Origin: Roseivirga sp. 4D4 | GTDB lineage: Bacteria; Bacteroidota; Bacteroidia; Cytophagales; Cyclobacteriaceae | Assembly: GCF_001747095.1 (NCBI RefSeq) | Contig: NZ_MDGP01000001.1 | Coordinates: 3,145,001 to 3,209,000, forward strand | Direction of reading: 5' to 3' | Length of the DNA: 64,000 bases | Part shown: positions 47,901-54,510 of the stretch, piece after piece | Layout of the letters: the number at the start of each line of letters is the position of its first letter | Position numbering within the stretch: the first letter of the stretch is position 1 | Notes under the pieces: generated by a model | Seen by the model: only the letters and a program-made list of their open reading frames with translations | Database searches by the model: none | What the model was told of the DNA's origin: nothing | Made by a program: the position numbers and the translations under genes

Positions 47901-49095
47901 ACTTGTCTTTAACAAAGTGCTAACTGCCGTTGAACGTGCCAAAGTAGAGAGCTACTTAGCGATCAAATACGGTATTACCAGAACTGTAGGTGGCCTAACC
48001 GAATCAGACGAAGATTACCTTGCTGCGGATGGCGGTATCATTTGGGACATTGACAACCAGGGAGCTTATCACAATGACATCTTAGGCATAGGAAGAGACG
48101 ACCTTTCATGCTTTGAACAATTGAAGTCCAAAAGTCTCAATAGCGATGCTATAGTAACTTTCGAGTTGGATTCAACAGCTTTCAAGGACAATGACACATT
48201 TATTCTATCAGGAAATGACAATGCACCCATGGAGGCGATCGACAATACTGAAAGGCCTGTAGGCATCAATAGTCGATTGAATAGAGAATGGAGAGTTCAA
48301 GAAACTGGGACTGTTGATACTGTACTCTTGACTTATGATCTTTCAGGAATTACAGGAACACCGATAGGCGATAATAACCTAAACCTCGTTCGTTTAATGG
48401 TGGATGATGATGGCGATTTCTCATCAGGAGCAACACTCATTAGCCCAAGTTCTATCGATGGCAGAACGGTAACATTTGAGGTTGATTTCACTGATGGCCA
48501 GTTCTACACCCTTGGTTCTATCGAGACCGATGCACTGCCGATCACACTCATTTCTTTCACAGCAGATCATTATAATGAGGATGAGGTGAAGTTAGAGTGG
48601 GTCACTGCCTCGGAAATCAACAACGAATTCTATACTATAGAAAGAAGTAGAGACGGTCAGTCCTTTGAAGCCATAGGTATCATTGATGGGGCAGGAAACA
48701 GTGATCAGCTATTGACATACAGCTTTATTGATAGAAACCCATTGATAGGTCTTTCATTCTATCGATTAAAGCAAACTGATTTTAGTGGTGAGTTTGATCA
48801 CTCTGAAATAAAATCCATTCGCGTAGAATCAAGTTTTGAAACAGAATTCAAAGCCTACCCTAACCCTATTGTTAGAGGCCAAACCTTAAAGATTAAGTAT
48901 AAGATCGATGGAGATCAAAAGCTTAAAATCATGATTTTTGACCCTAGAGGACAGTTTTTGGGTCAGCAGGAAAGGGCGGCTTCAATAAGTGGTGAGTTAG
49001 AGATATCCACATCCAAATTCCAGAAAGGACTCAATCTAATTCGTATTCTTGACGAGAATCAGCGGGTGGTCACTTTGAAAGTTTTAGTCAGATAG
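41941..49095 (+). CDS. Giant modular T9SS-targeted surface protein D (2384 aa)
   Basis: Fourth and most divergent paralogue, the only one with an ATG start; signal peptide to about residue 25 (FLLTILATELKAQ). Head about 26-325. Modules near residues 326 (GPGGYKAAL), 910 (CSPGGIETN), 1326 (CGPGGITSD) and 1766 (CGPGGVNTD); stalk from 2199 (LPITLISF); T9SS type A domain from 2306 (YPNPIVRG, ending LKVLVR). Slots read alpha (with an inserted domain), zeta, gamma, delta. Slot 1 is about 584 residues instead of about 450 because of a 140-residue jelly-roll-like insertion. Slot 3 corresponds to slot 3 of A (DLHFGFR, TNYVGDLASVGNY). The 3' end overlaps the convergent methyltransferase gene by 12 bases. 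Confidence 0.85.
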   Translation: MRPQRICLLAGIFLLTILATELKAQNPLTDIRFTWVDVNNSANDYTATSSPSSGGNIDDNVSYDIFFSRNTTTENNRRVSGYTLGGVDYDFLLDPDTLALRRVGSASRLSLWIEADGAVDNTADEIYLAPERQVPERSLYQANLLNIGYDNVLLNSGTNASNIERIDAIYRTGMATSTPANAAIPVMDRGANGEFKIAMILSLDSNGDPATYGNLVTVNTGDFGSGVVDLGLSVLFLQQALGEDPIPTGTSTQALGGTGITFAELGITANQIVYGYSLFGVDVNTTDHDLTDISTFPTDSNNSGLDMAAGAVSAVSSDGNLVKTTGPGGYKAALNTWLKANEGVTTATDASTVTDWQDQSLGDHDATTLINAPTYRDGSASEAEAINFNPTVDFIDASETGLQIANNSDFNVGGAPYTTKAFNIAIRTGNNVTTKQQLYEQGDDDRGIDMYIESGNLVVTAYNQIDDSGSGVSSPWNTGTPTTISTSVSTETEYIITFELNGSASGTGTVTAYLNGQSFGSLSSVGQLADHSDQIGLGDFNSQVVTPATCPVSSVVSSTGVTNPNNIIGAADAAYAEVNTNGNIITVDFGAEYPAGTQYSITWIRRPSSTGTAQMVLRESTSSGSGFVDHPSAPTVSVATPQTDVITANTAFRYIQITKTDPPSSVDFHLDAIVVDCSTSVFDQGDAASFYGSIPEFIYCSEPGSFSTAGRNKIESYLAIKYGITLDQSTAINYVNSNGDIIFNTATNASIGGYLEYNNDIAGIGRDDNSELDQSKSKSENTDAVVTIDRGTTISVDDTWLIWGNDNGALTESGVLTKPDTIDRRLERVWRVAERNEVLTTSVSFDITGLGLSTNESDYSLLIAGNSSNADFSNATVLTGGTLVGNVITFTGVDLENGQYFTLGTDFRVCSPGGIETNLALWLQATDKVYNTGTTLATDGQTVSGWGDSSTEGNDAADPSNLTTFETNTVNFNPAISFDNDATSLEGSLTTTNAGLTIFTAGFINSTSGGDDALLELRGGTADDRSFFINSRYAGNTAYASNLNEDTWNIWSIDHPSGNTANIFQNGASFESSYNATLSDAGIGTYNYTLGDDDTGGNDFVGFLGEVIVYEGTLSATDRQKVQSYLAIKYGVTIDQSSATNYLASDGGTAWDATANATYNNDIAGIGRDDMSCLEQKQSISQNSDALVTMGLGTIEADNASNTNNFSADDSFLMWGNDDTNPNQANALSNVSLLPGNVTERMQRVWKVDETGTVGATTIEFDLTGLGYSSNVSDFQLIISDTNVGGDFSGATTIPAASLVGDKLTFTNVNLTDGQFFTLGTARTQCGPGGITSDLYVWLRADAGTSTTTDNTTLSTWSDQSGTSTNAAADGNAPLFKNNATDNINFNPTIDFDGVDDRLSLGNLANIKSGATNGGDYTLLATGIRQSGTGVQYVLGSDGGTANEDLHFGFRSSTQATIAHWGNDLDATISAFDSPQAPYIVFSEYDGSGRIIEELRAGAIGRNTDANSTDLSGTKTNYVGDLASVGNYNGLISEVIVFDNDITDIQKQQVYTYMALKYGVTLTNNNDNDGNLGEVISGSVTEGDYVTSDGTTIVWDYSNNTTYHNDVAGIGRDDNSCWQQKQSRAEDTDDILTIGLGSIANSNGENGNIFADDHDYLVWGNDNGATADASVNTSDVPETIAERMARVWKVQDTGTVGETELQFDLTGLGYDVSDPNAFSLLVGNTATMADAEIITGGTLNGNILSFTGVNLTDGQFFTIGTQNVTCGPGGVNTDIALWLRADLGTNTTVDNENITTWTDQSSPANSATEQNAGGGSPVEPTYQANEMNFNPAIRFSDAQSNNNSWLETGSNLSDNDLTLISVFKTAQTNGSGTDFTESPALISNEATSGSDDYALGLAEGRLFINAENNNGYSIRPATTYVDEVTRIATATRVDANQANGINLYVNSENVGSATSDDVNLDAGGTFTIGNHSDYDADGQFEGDIAEILVFNKVLTAVERAKVESYLAIKYGITRTVGGLTESDEDYLAADGGIIWDIDNQGAYHNDILGIGRDDLSCFEQLKSKSLNSDAIVTFELDSTAFKDNDTFILSGNDNAPMEAIDNTERPVGINSRLNREWRVQETGTVDTVLLTYDLSGITGTPIGDNNLNLVRLMVDDDGDFSSGATLISPSSIDGRTVTFEVDFTDGQFYTLGSIETDALPITLISFTADHYNEDEVKLEWVTASEINNEFYTIERSRDGQSFEAIGIIDGAGNSDQLLTYSFIDRNPLIGLSFYRLKQTDFSGEFDHSEIKSIRVESSFETEFKAYPNPIVRGQTLKIKYKIDGDQKLKIMIFDPRGQFLGQQERAASISGELEISTSKFQKGLNLIRILDENQRVVTLKVLVR
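43564..43995 (+). other. Inserted discoidin/jelly-roll-like domain inside module 1 of protein D
   Basis: The paralogues read directly from GLGD-x-NS through RYDDG to SFYGSIPEF; in D about 140 residues (about 542-684) intervene. The insert is bounded by two Cys (C550 in PATCPVSS and C677 in VVDCSTS) and contains NPNNIIGAADAAYAEV followed by ITVDFG, a pattern seen in galactose-binding-like jelly rolls of Bacteroidota surface proteins. Family assignment is by eye. Confidence 0.6.
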
Positions 49096-49698
49096 TGGTT
49101 GATATACGGCTGAAAAAAGAGCGCCTCCATTCAAGAACTCCAAATGAGCCGTCTCAAAACCCGATCGCTTAATTGTTCCATGTATATCCGTTAACTCCCC
49201 TGCCTCGAGTTGACTCGCTAGTCTAAAAAATGAGTGCATGACTTTGAGCAGTAACTTTTGATACCAGTGTTCTGATGGATAGAAATCGGTCACCATCAGC
49301 TTACCATTCTCATTCAATCGACTTTTAAGCTTTTGCAAGACTTCTGGAAGTCGTTCCTGAGCAAAGCAATCCAAAAAGAAATTAGCGATGACTACATCGT
49401 AAACCCCTTTGACCCCCAGGGCATCGCCAACATGAAATTCAATGTTATTTCCTACCGAAGTTTTGGCTTTCGCTTTGTTCAGCATACTCTCGGAAAGCTC
49501 CACATATTGGATCTGTAAATTGAAGTTTGCCGGTAGCCACTCCAGTATACGGCCTGCCCCGCCACCTACGATCAGCACTCGAGAATTCGGCTGAATGATT
49601 GAGATAAAGGTTTTTTGCGCTTGCTCGAGCTTCTTACCAAATACAAGTTTTGATAAAGTATCATAAACGGGCGCTACAAGATTGAAGTCGTTCTTCAT
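49084..49698 (-). CDS. Class I SAM-dependent methyltransferase (UbiE-like)
   Basis: 204 residues. N-terminal VAPVYDTLSKLVFG is the pattern of the UbiE/COQ5 branch; SAM motif I is VLIVGGGAGRILEWL (residues about 40-54), acidic loop YVELSESML, motif GDALGV and post-motif YDVVIANFFLDCF. Substrate unknown: it is shorter than true menaquinone UbiE (about 240 residues). Its start overlaps the stop of the UbiA-like gene (ATGA), so the two are coupled. It is convergent with giant gene D, overlapping by 12 bases. Confidence 0.8.
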   Translation of the reverse strand: MKNDFNLVAPVYDTLSKLVFGKKLEQAQKTFISIIQPNSRVLIVGGGAGRILEWLPANFNLQIQYVELSESMLNKAKAKTSVGNNIEFHVGDALGVKGVYDVVIANFFLDCFAQERLPEVLQKLKSRLNENGKLMVTDFYPSEHWYQKLLLKVMHSFFRLASQLEAGELTDIHGTIKRSGFETAHLEFLNGGALFSAVYQPLSD

Positions 49699-50507
49699 AG
49701 CAAGGCCAAACCTGGTAAAAAGAAAATCCCATCCCCAATAATCCGGTAAAACTTATACCGCTTAAAGACATCCTGTCTAAGAAACAGCAGCAGCAAAGGC
49801 CATGACATTGCCAAGATCATAAACTGAAGTTTCCCCTCATTAATACCCAAACCAATACAGGCAATGGCAATAAGACCATTTAAGATCAATGCTAGCACTA
49901 TCCTTTTCCTAGTTTGCTCAGCCCCTCTATTGGTCACAATAGATGCCATACCTTGCTGATCGTCCTCATCTTTTTCAAAGAGTGGAAACAACATTAGGTT
50001 GACATAGGCCAATAGGAAAAACTGAATGAAAGCTCCCAACATAAACCAATCCCAATGTTCCAACAAGCTCATGGGGCCCACAAAAATGCCCGCTACATAT
50101 ACGAAGGCAGCGAAAAGCTCTTTTTGTAGGTGCGCTTTACTGAATTTTAGATAGAAGAAGTATAAACCAGTCAAAGCAACAAGCCCAAGACCAAACCAAA
50201 TTGTATCGCTTAGTAGTTCAAAGGTATTGTAAACACCGCATCCAAATACGAAAACTGCAATACCCAAAATCAGCTTAAAATGACGCTGATGAAAAGCATG
50301 ACGGGGGTTTACCGCATCTCCCTTTACTCTGTAGCCATCCCAAAGATGATCGGCAGTGTAGATAAGCCAAATAGCAATAGCCAAACCCAAAACGATCTGA
50401 CTAGAAAGTTCTACCCCAAAGAGTTGGGCAACATAAAGACTCGAGATCACTGCTCCTCCCGTAATATCGAGACTCAAGTTTTGAACAAAGTCTATAATCT
50501 TTTCCAT
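49695..50507 (-). CDS. UbiA-like prenyltransferase family membrane protein
   Basis: 270 residues from the ATG at 50507. A longer frame exists, but its extra ten codons are the atpG terminator hairpin. Seven to nine transmembrane helices are apparent. An Asp-containing loop after the second helix (YTADHLWDGYRV) and a second acidic loop (FEKDEDDQQGMASIV) lie where UbiA enzymes have their Mg-prenyl-diphosphate binding Asp motifs, though both differ from the canonical NDxxDxxxD. It is coupled to a UbiE-like methyltransferase, which would suit isoprenoid or quinone-like lipid modification (inference). It begins directly at the T-tract of the atpG terminator. Confidence 0.7.
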   Translation of the reverse strand: MEKIIDFVQNLSLDITGGAVISSLYVAQLFGVELSSQIVLGLAIAIWLIYTADHLWDGYRVKGDAVNPRHAFHQRHFKLILGIAVFVFGCGVYNTFELLSDTIWFGLGLVALTGLYFFYLKFSKAHLQKELFAAFVYVAGIFVGPMSLLEHWDWFMLGAFIQFFLLAYVNLMLFPLFEKDEDDQQGMASIVTNRGAEQTRKRIVLALILNGLIAIACIGLGINEGKLQFMILAMSWPLLLLFLRQDVFKRYKFYRIIGDGIFFLPGLALL

Positions 50508-50534
50508 AAAAAAACCCCGACAAATGTCGGGGTT
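50508..50534 (-). terminator. Intrinsic terminator of the atp operon
   Basis: On the minus strand AACCCCGACA pairs perfectly with TGTCGGGGTT, followed by seven T residues that abut the ATG of the UbiA-like gene. It lies 25 bases after the atpG stop. Confidence 0.85.
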
Positions 50535-50559
50535 CAATATATCTAGTTTCAGATTAATC

Positions 50560-51438
50560 TTAACTATCTGCAGCTAAGGCCTCTGCACCACCAACGATTT
50601 CAAGAATCTCCTTGGTAATGGCTGCTTGACGCGTTCTGTTATAAGTCAAACGAAGCTCTTTCAATAGGTCTCCGGCATTATCAGTTGCTTTGCCCATTGC
50701 AGTCATTCGCGCACCATGCTCAGAAGCATTGGATTCCAAAACAGCCTTATAAAACTGAATTTTCAATGACTTAGGGATCAATTCATCGATAATGTAGTCC
50801 TTCGATGGCTCGTAGATGTAATCGGTATTGGTTGTAGATTCAGTATCCACTTCGTTTTCAACGATAGGTAAAAACTGCTCAGTTCTAATGATCTGAGTTG
50901 CCACATTCTTGAACTCGTTATAGACCAAAACTACTTTATCGTACTTACCAGACTGGAAGCCTTCCATTGCTTCTTCAGCAGCAGCTTTAACTACATCAAA
51001 AGAAAGGTCTCCGAAAACACCCCAATGTGCATCATTTACAGGATGCTCCTTCTTTCTATAAAAATCAAATGACTTTTTACCGATGGGTAGTATCTCAACT
51101 TCAGCATTCGCATACTCTCCAGTTGCTAGTGCATTTCTAACGCCTTTGAAAACATTGGCATTAAATGCACCACACAATCCTCTATCAGAAGTGACAGGCA
51201 CGAAGAGCACGCGCTTTACATCTCTCACTTCACCATACGTATTCATGCCTTCTTCCGTATTTCCAGAAGAAACATTAGCGAGTAGAGCACCTAATTTTTC
51301 AGAGTAAGGGCGTAATTGGACGATTCTGTCTTGCGCCCTTCTCAATTTAGCCGCTGCAACCATTTTCATGGCTTTAGTGATCTGCTGAGTTGAGCTGACC
51401 GAAACAATCCTTTCTTTTACTTCCTTTAAGCTTGCCAT
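50560..51438 (-). CDS. atpG: F1Fo ATP synthase subunit gamma
   Basis: 292 residues, the usual length. It is the central rotor stalk of F1. The N-terminal helix LKEVKERIVSVSSTQQITKAMKMVAAAKLRRAQ region and the C-terminal helix (AMGKATDNAGDLL, LTYNRTRQAAITKEILEIVGGAEAL) are canonical. Last gene of the atpBEFHAG cluster, 35 bases after atpA, followed by a strong terminator. Confidence 0.97.
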   Translation of the reverse strand: MASLKEVKERIVSVSSTQQITKAMKMVAAAKLRRAQDRIVQLRPYSEKLGALLANVSSGNTEEGMNTYGEVRDVKRVLFVPVTSDRGLCGAFNANVFKGVRNALATGEYANAEVEILPIGKKSFDFYRKKEHPVNDAHWGVFGDLSFDVVKAAAEEAMEGFQSGKYDKVVLVYNEFKNVATQIIRTEQFLPIVENEVDTESTTNTDYIYEPSKDYIIDELIPKSLKIQFYKAVLESNASEHGARMTAMGKATDNAGDLLKELRLTYNRTRQAAITKEILEIVGGAEALAADS

Positions 51439-51473
51439 AGGCTATTATTAAATGGGCGAGGCCCTATTATTAA

Positions 51474-53048
51474 TTAGTATTTAGAAGACAACTCTTTAGC
51501 AACCTTCTTCAAGGCATCTACTGCTTGGTCAGAAAGCTTTCCAGCTTTCAAATCATTCATTGCATCTGCATGAGTAGCTTTCAACACAGTGATGAACTCA
51601 GTTTCAAATTCCTTCACTTTGTCCACTGGCACTTTGTCAATCAAACCTTTTGTTGAAGCGTAGATAATTGCTACTTGATCTTCAACAGCTGCAGGTGAGA
51701 ACTGTGCTTGCTTCAAGATTTCTTGGTTTCTTCTACCTCTATCGATGGTCAACTGTGTTGCAGCATCAAGGTCAGAACCAAACTTAGCAAAGGCTTCCAA
51801 TTCACGGAACTGTGCTTGGTCTAGTTTCAGTGTACCAGCCACTTTCTTCATTGACTTGATCTGAGCAGAACCTCCTACCCTTGATACAGAGATACCCACG
51901 TTAATAGCAGGTCTTACACCAGAGTTGAAAAGGTTAGTTTCCAAGAAGATCTGACCGTCAGTAATCGAAATTACGTTGGTTGGGATATAGGCAGAAACGT
52001 CACCCGCTTGTGTCTCGATAATAGGAAGTGCAGTTAATGAACCACCACCTTTTACTTTACCTTTTAGAGACTCAGGCAAATCGTTCATTGCAGCAGCGAT
52101 GTCATCATTGTCATTCACTTTTGCAGCTCTCTCCAATAGTCTTGAGTGAAGATAGAATACGTCACCTGGGTAAGCTTCACGTCCCGGAGGTCTTCTTAGA
52201 AGAAGAGAAACTTCACGGTAAGCAACAGCTTGCTTAGAAAGGTCATCATATACTACCAATGCTGGACGTCCTGTATCTCTGAAGTACTCTCCGATAGCAG
52301 CACCCGTAAATGGTGCAAAGAACTGCATTGGAGCCGGATCAGCAGCAGAAGCTGAAACAACTACTGTGTAGTCCATTGCACCACCTTTTTCAAGGGCTGC
52401 AACTACACCAGCAACAGTTGATGCTTTCTGACCGATTGCTACGTAGATACAGAATACTGGCTCACCAGCATCATAAAATTCCTTTTGGTTCAAGATAGTA
52501 TCGATTACTACAGCAGTTTTACCTGTCTGACGGTCACCAATTACTAATTCACGTTGACCTCTTCCGATCGGAATCATTGAGTCAATCGCCTTGATACCAG
52601 TCTGTAATGGCTCATTTACCGGCTGACGATAAATTACACCTGGTGCTTTACGCTCCAATGGCATCTCGTAAGTCTCACCTTCGATTGGGCCTTTACCATC
52701 GATTGGGTTACCCAAGGTATCCACAACACGACCAACCACACCTTCACCGATTTTTACAGAAGCAATTCGACCAGTTCTTTTTACTGTATCTCCTTCTTTT
52801 ACTCCTGCAGAATCACCTAAAAGTACGGCACCCACATTATCTTCTTCGAGGTTAAGTACCAAAGCATTCAAGCCATTTTCAAACTCTAGGAGCTCTCCTG
52901 ACTGTGCTTTAGATAATCCGTAGATTCTGGCTACACCATCACCTACTTGAAGTACTGTTCCTACTTCTTCTAATTCGGCTTCTGATTTGAAGTTTGAGAG
53001 TTGCTCTCTCAATATTGCTGATACTTCATCAGGTCTTACGTCTGCCAT
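51474..53048 (-). CDS. atpA: F1Fo ATP synthase subunit alpha
   Basis: 524 residues. Non-catalytic nucleotide-binding subunit of the F1 head. P-loop GDRQTGKT near residue 170; family blocks [73 protein letters not shown] and [24 protein letters not shown] region are all intact. It starts 30 bases after atpH. The catalytic beta (atpD) and epsilon (atpC) genes are not in the window, as in many Bacteroidota where they form a separate locus. Confidence 0.98.
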   Translation of the reverse strand: MADVRPDEVSAILREQLSNFKSEAELEEVGTVLQVGDGVARIYGLSKAQSGELLEFENGLNALVLNLEEDNVGAVLLGDSAGVKEGDTVKRTGRIASVKIGEGVVGRVVDTLGNPIDGKGPIEGETYEMPLERKAPGVIYRQPVNEPLQTGIKAIDSMIPIGRGQRELVIGDRQTGKTAVVIDTILNQKEFYDAGEPVFCIYVAIGQKASTVAGVVAALEKGGAMDYTVVVSASAADPAPMQFFAPFTGAAIGEYFRDTGRPALVVYDDLSKQAVAYREVSLLLRRPPGREAYPGDVFYLHSRLLERAAKVNDNDDIAAAMNDLPESLKGKVKGGGSLTALPIIETQAGDVSAYIPTNVISITDGQIFLETNLFNSGVRPAINVGISVSRVGGSAQIKSMKKVAGTLKLDQAQFRELEAFAKFGSDLDAATQLTIDRGRRNQEILKQAQFSPAAVEDQVAIIYASTKGLIDKVPVDKVKEFETEFITVLKATHADAMNDLKAGKLSDQAVDALKKVAKELSSKY

Positions 53049-53078
53049 TTTATATTACAGTTAATGTTTAAATCTTTT

Positions 53079-53636
53079 TTAAAATGCCTTTTCGTAGTAG
53101 TTCTTAGTGAACTCTAGTCTAAGCGCCTTCAATTTTGAGCTTACAGAATCATCGATTTGGCGATCGCCAATCTTCAAGATAAATCCTCCAATAAGGTCTT
53201 CATCGATTACTTCAGTTAGCTCTACTTTTTTACCAGAAATCTGGGTTACAATATTTTCAAACTCTGCCTTTGACTTAGCGTCAAGTTCAAATGTTGTCGT
53301 AATGGTTGCCTCCTCAATTCCCTGATTGGTATTGTATTGGTGATGAAATTCCACCGCAATTTGATCGAGGTACATCTCTCTATGCTTCTTGGTAAGAATT
53401 TGAAAGATGGCCAACGTTAAATCGTTCACTTTTCCTTCAAACACCTGGTTCAATATCCTTAACTTCTTGTCAGGCGTAATGACCGGGCTTTTTAGCATTA
53501 AGAGTAAGTCTCTGTTTTCCTTTACGAGTCCGGAAAACATCAACATGTCTTTATTCACCTCTTCCAACTGTCCTTTTTCAACCGCTAGGTCAAGCAAGGA
53601 TTTGGCGTATCTGGAAGCAATTCTATATTCAGACAT
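53079..53636 (-). CDS. atpH: F1Fo ATP synthase subunit delta
   Basis: 185 residues, peripheral-stalk subunit joining F1 to b. Hallmarks: RIASRYAKSLLDLAVEKGQ at the N-terminus, LLMLKSPVITPDKKLRIL, and the C-terminal block VDEDLIGGFILKIGDRQIDDSV (typically IGGFxLxxGDxxxDxSV). It starts 9 bases after the atpF stop. No anomalies. Confidence 0.95.
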   Translation of the reverse strand: MSEYRIASRYAKSLLDLAVEKGQLEEVNKDMLMFSGLVKENRDLLLMLKSPVITPDKKLRILNQVFEGKVNDLTLAIFQILTKKHREMYLDQIAVEFHHQYNTNQGIEEATITTTFELDAKSKAEFENIVTQISGKKVELTEVIDEDLIGGFILKIGDRQIDDSVSSKLKALRLEFTKNYYEKAF

Positions 53637-53645
53637 TCGTCAGAA

Positions 53646-54140
53646 TTAGTTTAAGTTCAAATCTTTTACGTATTCGTCTACCAAAGACTCTTGCGCTTTC
53701 TTGTCGCTCAATTCTTTGCGAAGTACTTTCTCAGTGATCTCTAATGAAAGTGAAGCCACCAATGTTTTTACATCGGCCAATGCTGCCCTCTTCTCGTTTT
53801 CGATTACTGCTTTGGCATCTTCGATCATCTTAGCGGTGATCTTGCCAGTTTCTTCTTTCGCTTCTTCTTTGATGGTGTTAGCCGCTGCCATTGCTTCTTT
53901 TAACATCGCGTCACGCTCTGATCTAGCCTCAGCTAAAAGTTTAGCATTATCAGCGTTCAAAGCTTCCATCTCACTTTTTGCTTGTTCAGCAGAAAGCAAA
54001 GCGTTTTGAATAGTTTCTTCTCTTTCCTTTAGCCCATTTAAAATCGGCTTCCATGCAAATTTACCCAACAGAAAAATTAGCAATAGAAATGCTATTGTCT
54101 GAAAGATAAATAATCCGGTATCTGGTAATAAAATGTCCAT
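53646..54140 (-). CDS. atpF: F1Fo ATP synthase subunit b
   Basis: 164 residues. One N-terminal transmembrane helix (about 8-28, FIFQTIAFLLLIFLLGKF), then a long charged coiled coil (AKSEMEALNADNAKLLAEARSERD region) to residue 150: the membrane-anchored half of the peripheral stalk. The motif FAWKPILNGLKEREETI after the membrane helix is typical of b subunits. Located between the c and delta subunit genes. Confidence 0.96.
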   Translation of the reverse strand: MDILLPDTGLFIFQTIAFLLLIFLLGKFAWKPILNGLKEREETIQNALLSAEQAKSEMEALNADNAKLLAEARSERDAMLKEAMAAANTIKEEAKEETGKITAKMIEDAKAVIENEKRAALADVKTLVASLSLEITEKVLRKELSDKKAQESLVDEYVKDLNLN

Positions 54141-54208
54141 GTCTCTTTTTTTTAGAAGAAAAGCTTCAGACCAGCCTAATGCTAGGCCTGAAACTTCTCA
54201 AATACTTC

Positions 54209-54469
54209 TTAAAGTGCACCAACGATTTCGTTGTTAGTCGCTAGCAAGAAACAAGCTACAACACCGAAAAGCGCAATTACCTCGATAAGTGCAGCAATAA
54301 TCAACATACCAGACTGCAATTTACCTGCAGCTTCAGGTTGACGTGCCATACCTTCCATAGCAGAAGCACCAATTTTTCCGATACCAAGACCTGCGCCTAT
54401 CGCAACAAGACCAGCACCAATACCAGCTCCCATAAGGGCATAACCAGCAGTTAATAGAATAGATAACAT
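54209..54469 (-). CDS. atpE: F1Fo ATP synthase subunit c
   Basis: 86 residues forming the two-helix hairpin of the rotor ring. The Gly/Ala-rich first helix (GAGIGAGLVAIGAGLGIGKIG), polar loop with ARQPEA, and ion-binding carboxylate E63 (LIEVIALFG) are visible. The polar pattern of sodium-specific rings is not evident, so proton coupling is likely. 41 bases after atpB. Confidence 0.96.
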   Translation of the reverse strand: MLSILLTAGYALMGAGIGAGLVAIGAGLGIGKIGASAMEGMARQPEAAGKLQSGMLIIAALIEVIALFGVVACFLLATNNEIVGAL

Positions 54470-54510
54470 AATTATGTTTGTTATAAATGAAACAATGGTA
54501 TTCTAACTAA

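Noticed and set aside
20238..49095. Repetitive DNA as a CRISPR array or satellite
   Set aside because: The repeats are protein modules of about 1.35 kb with many synonymous differences and continuous reading frames; no short direct repeats with spacers were found.
50508..50537. Ten extra N-terminal codons on the UbiA-like protein
   Set aside because: They are the atpG terminator hairpin read in frame.
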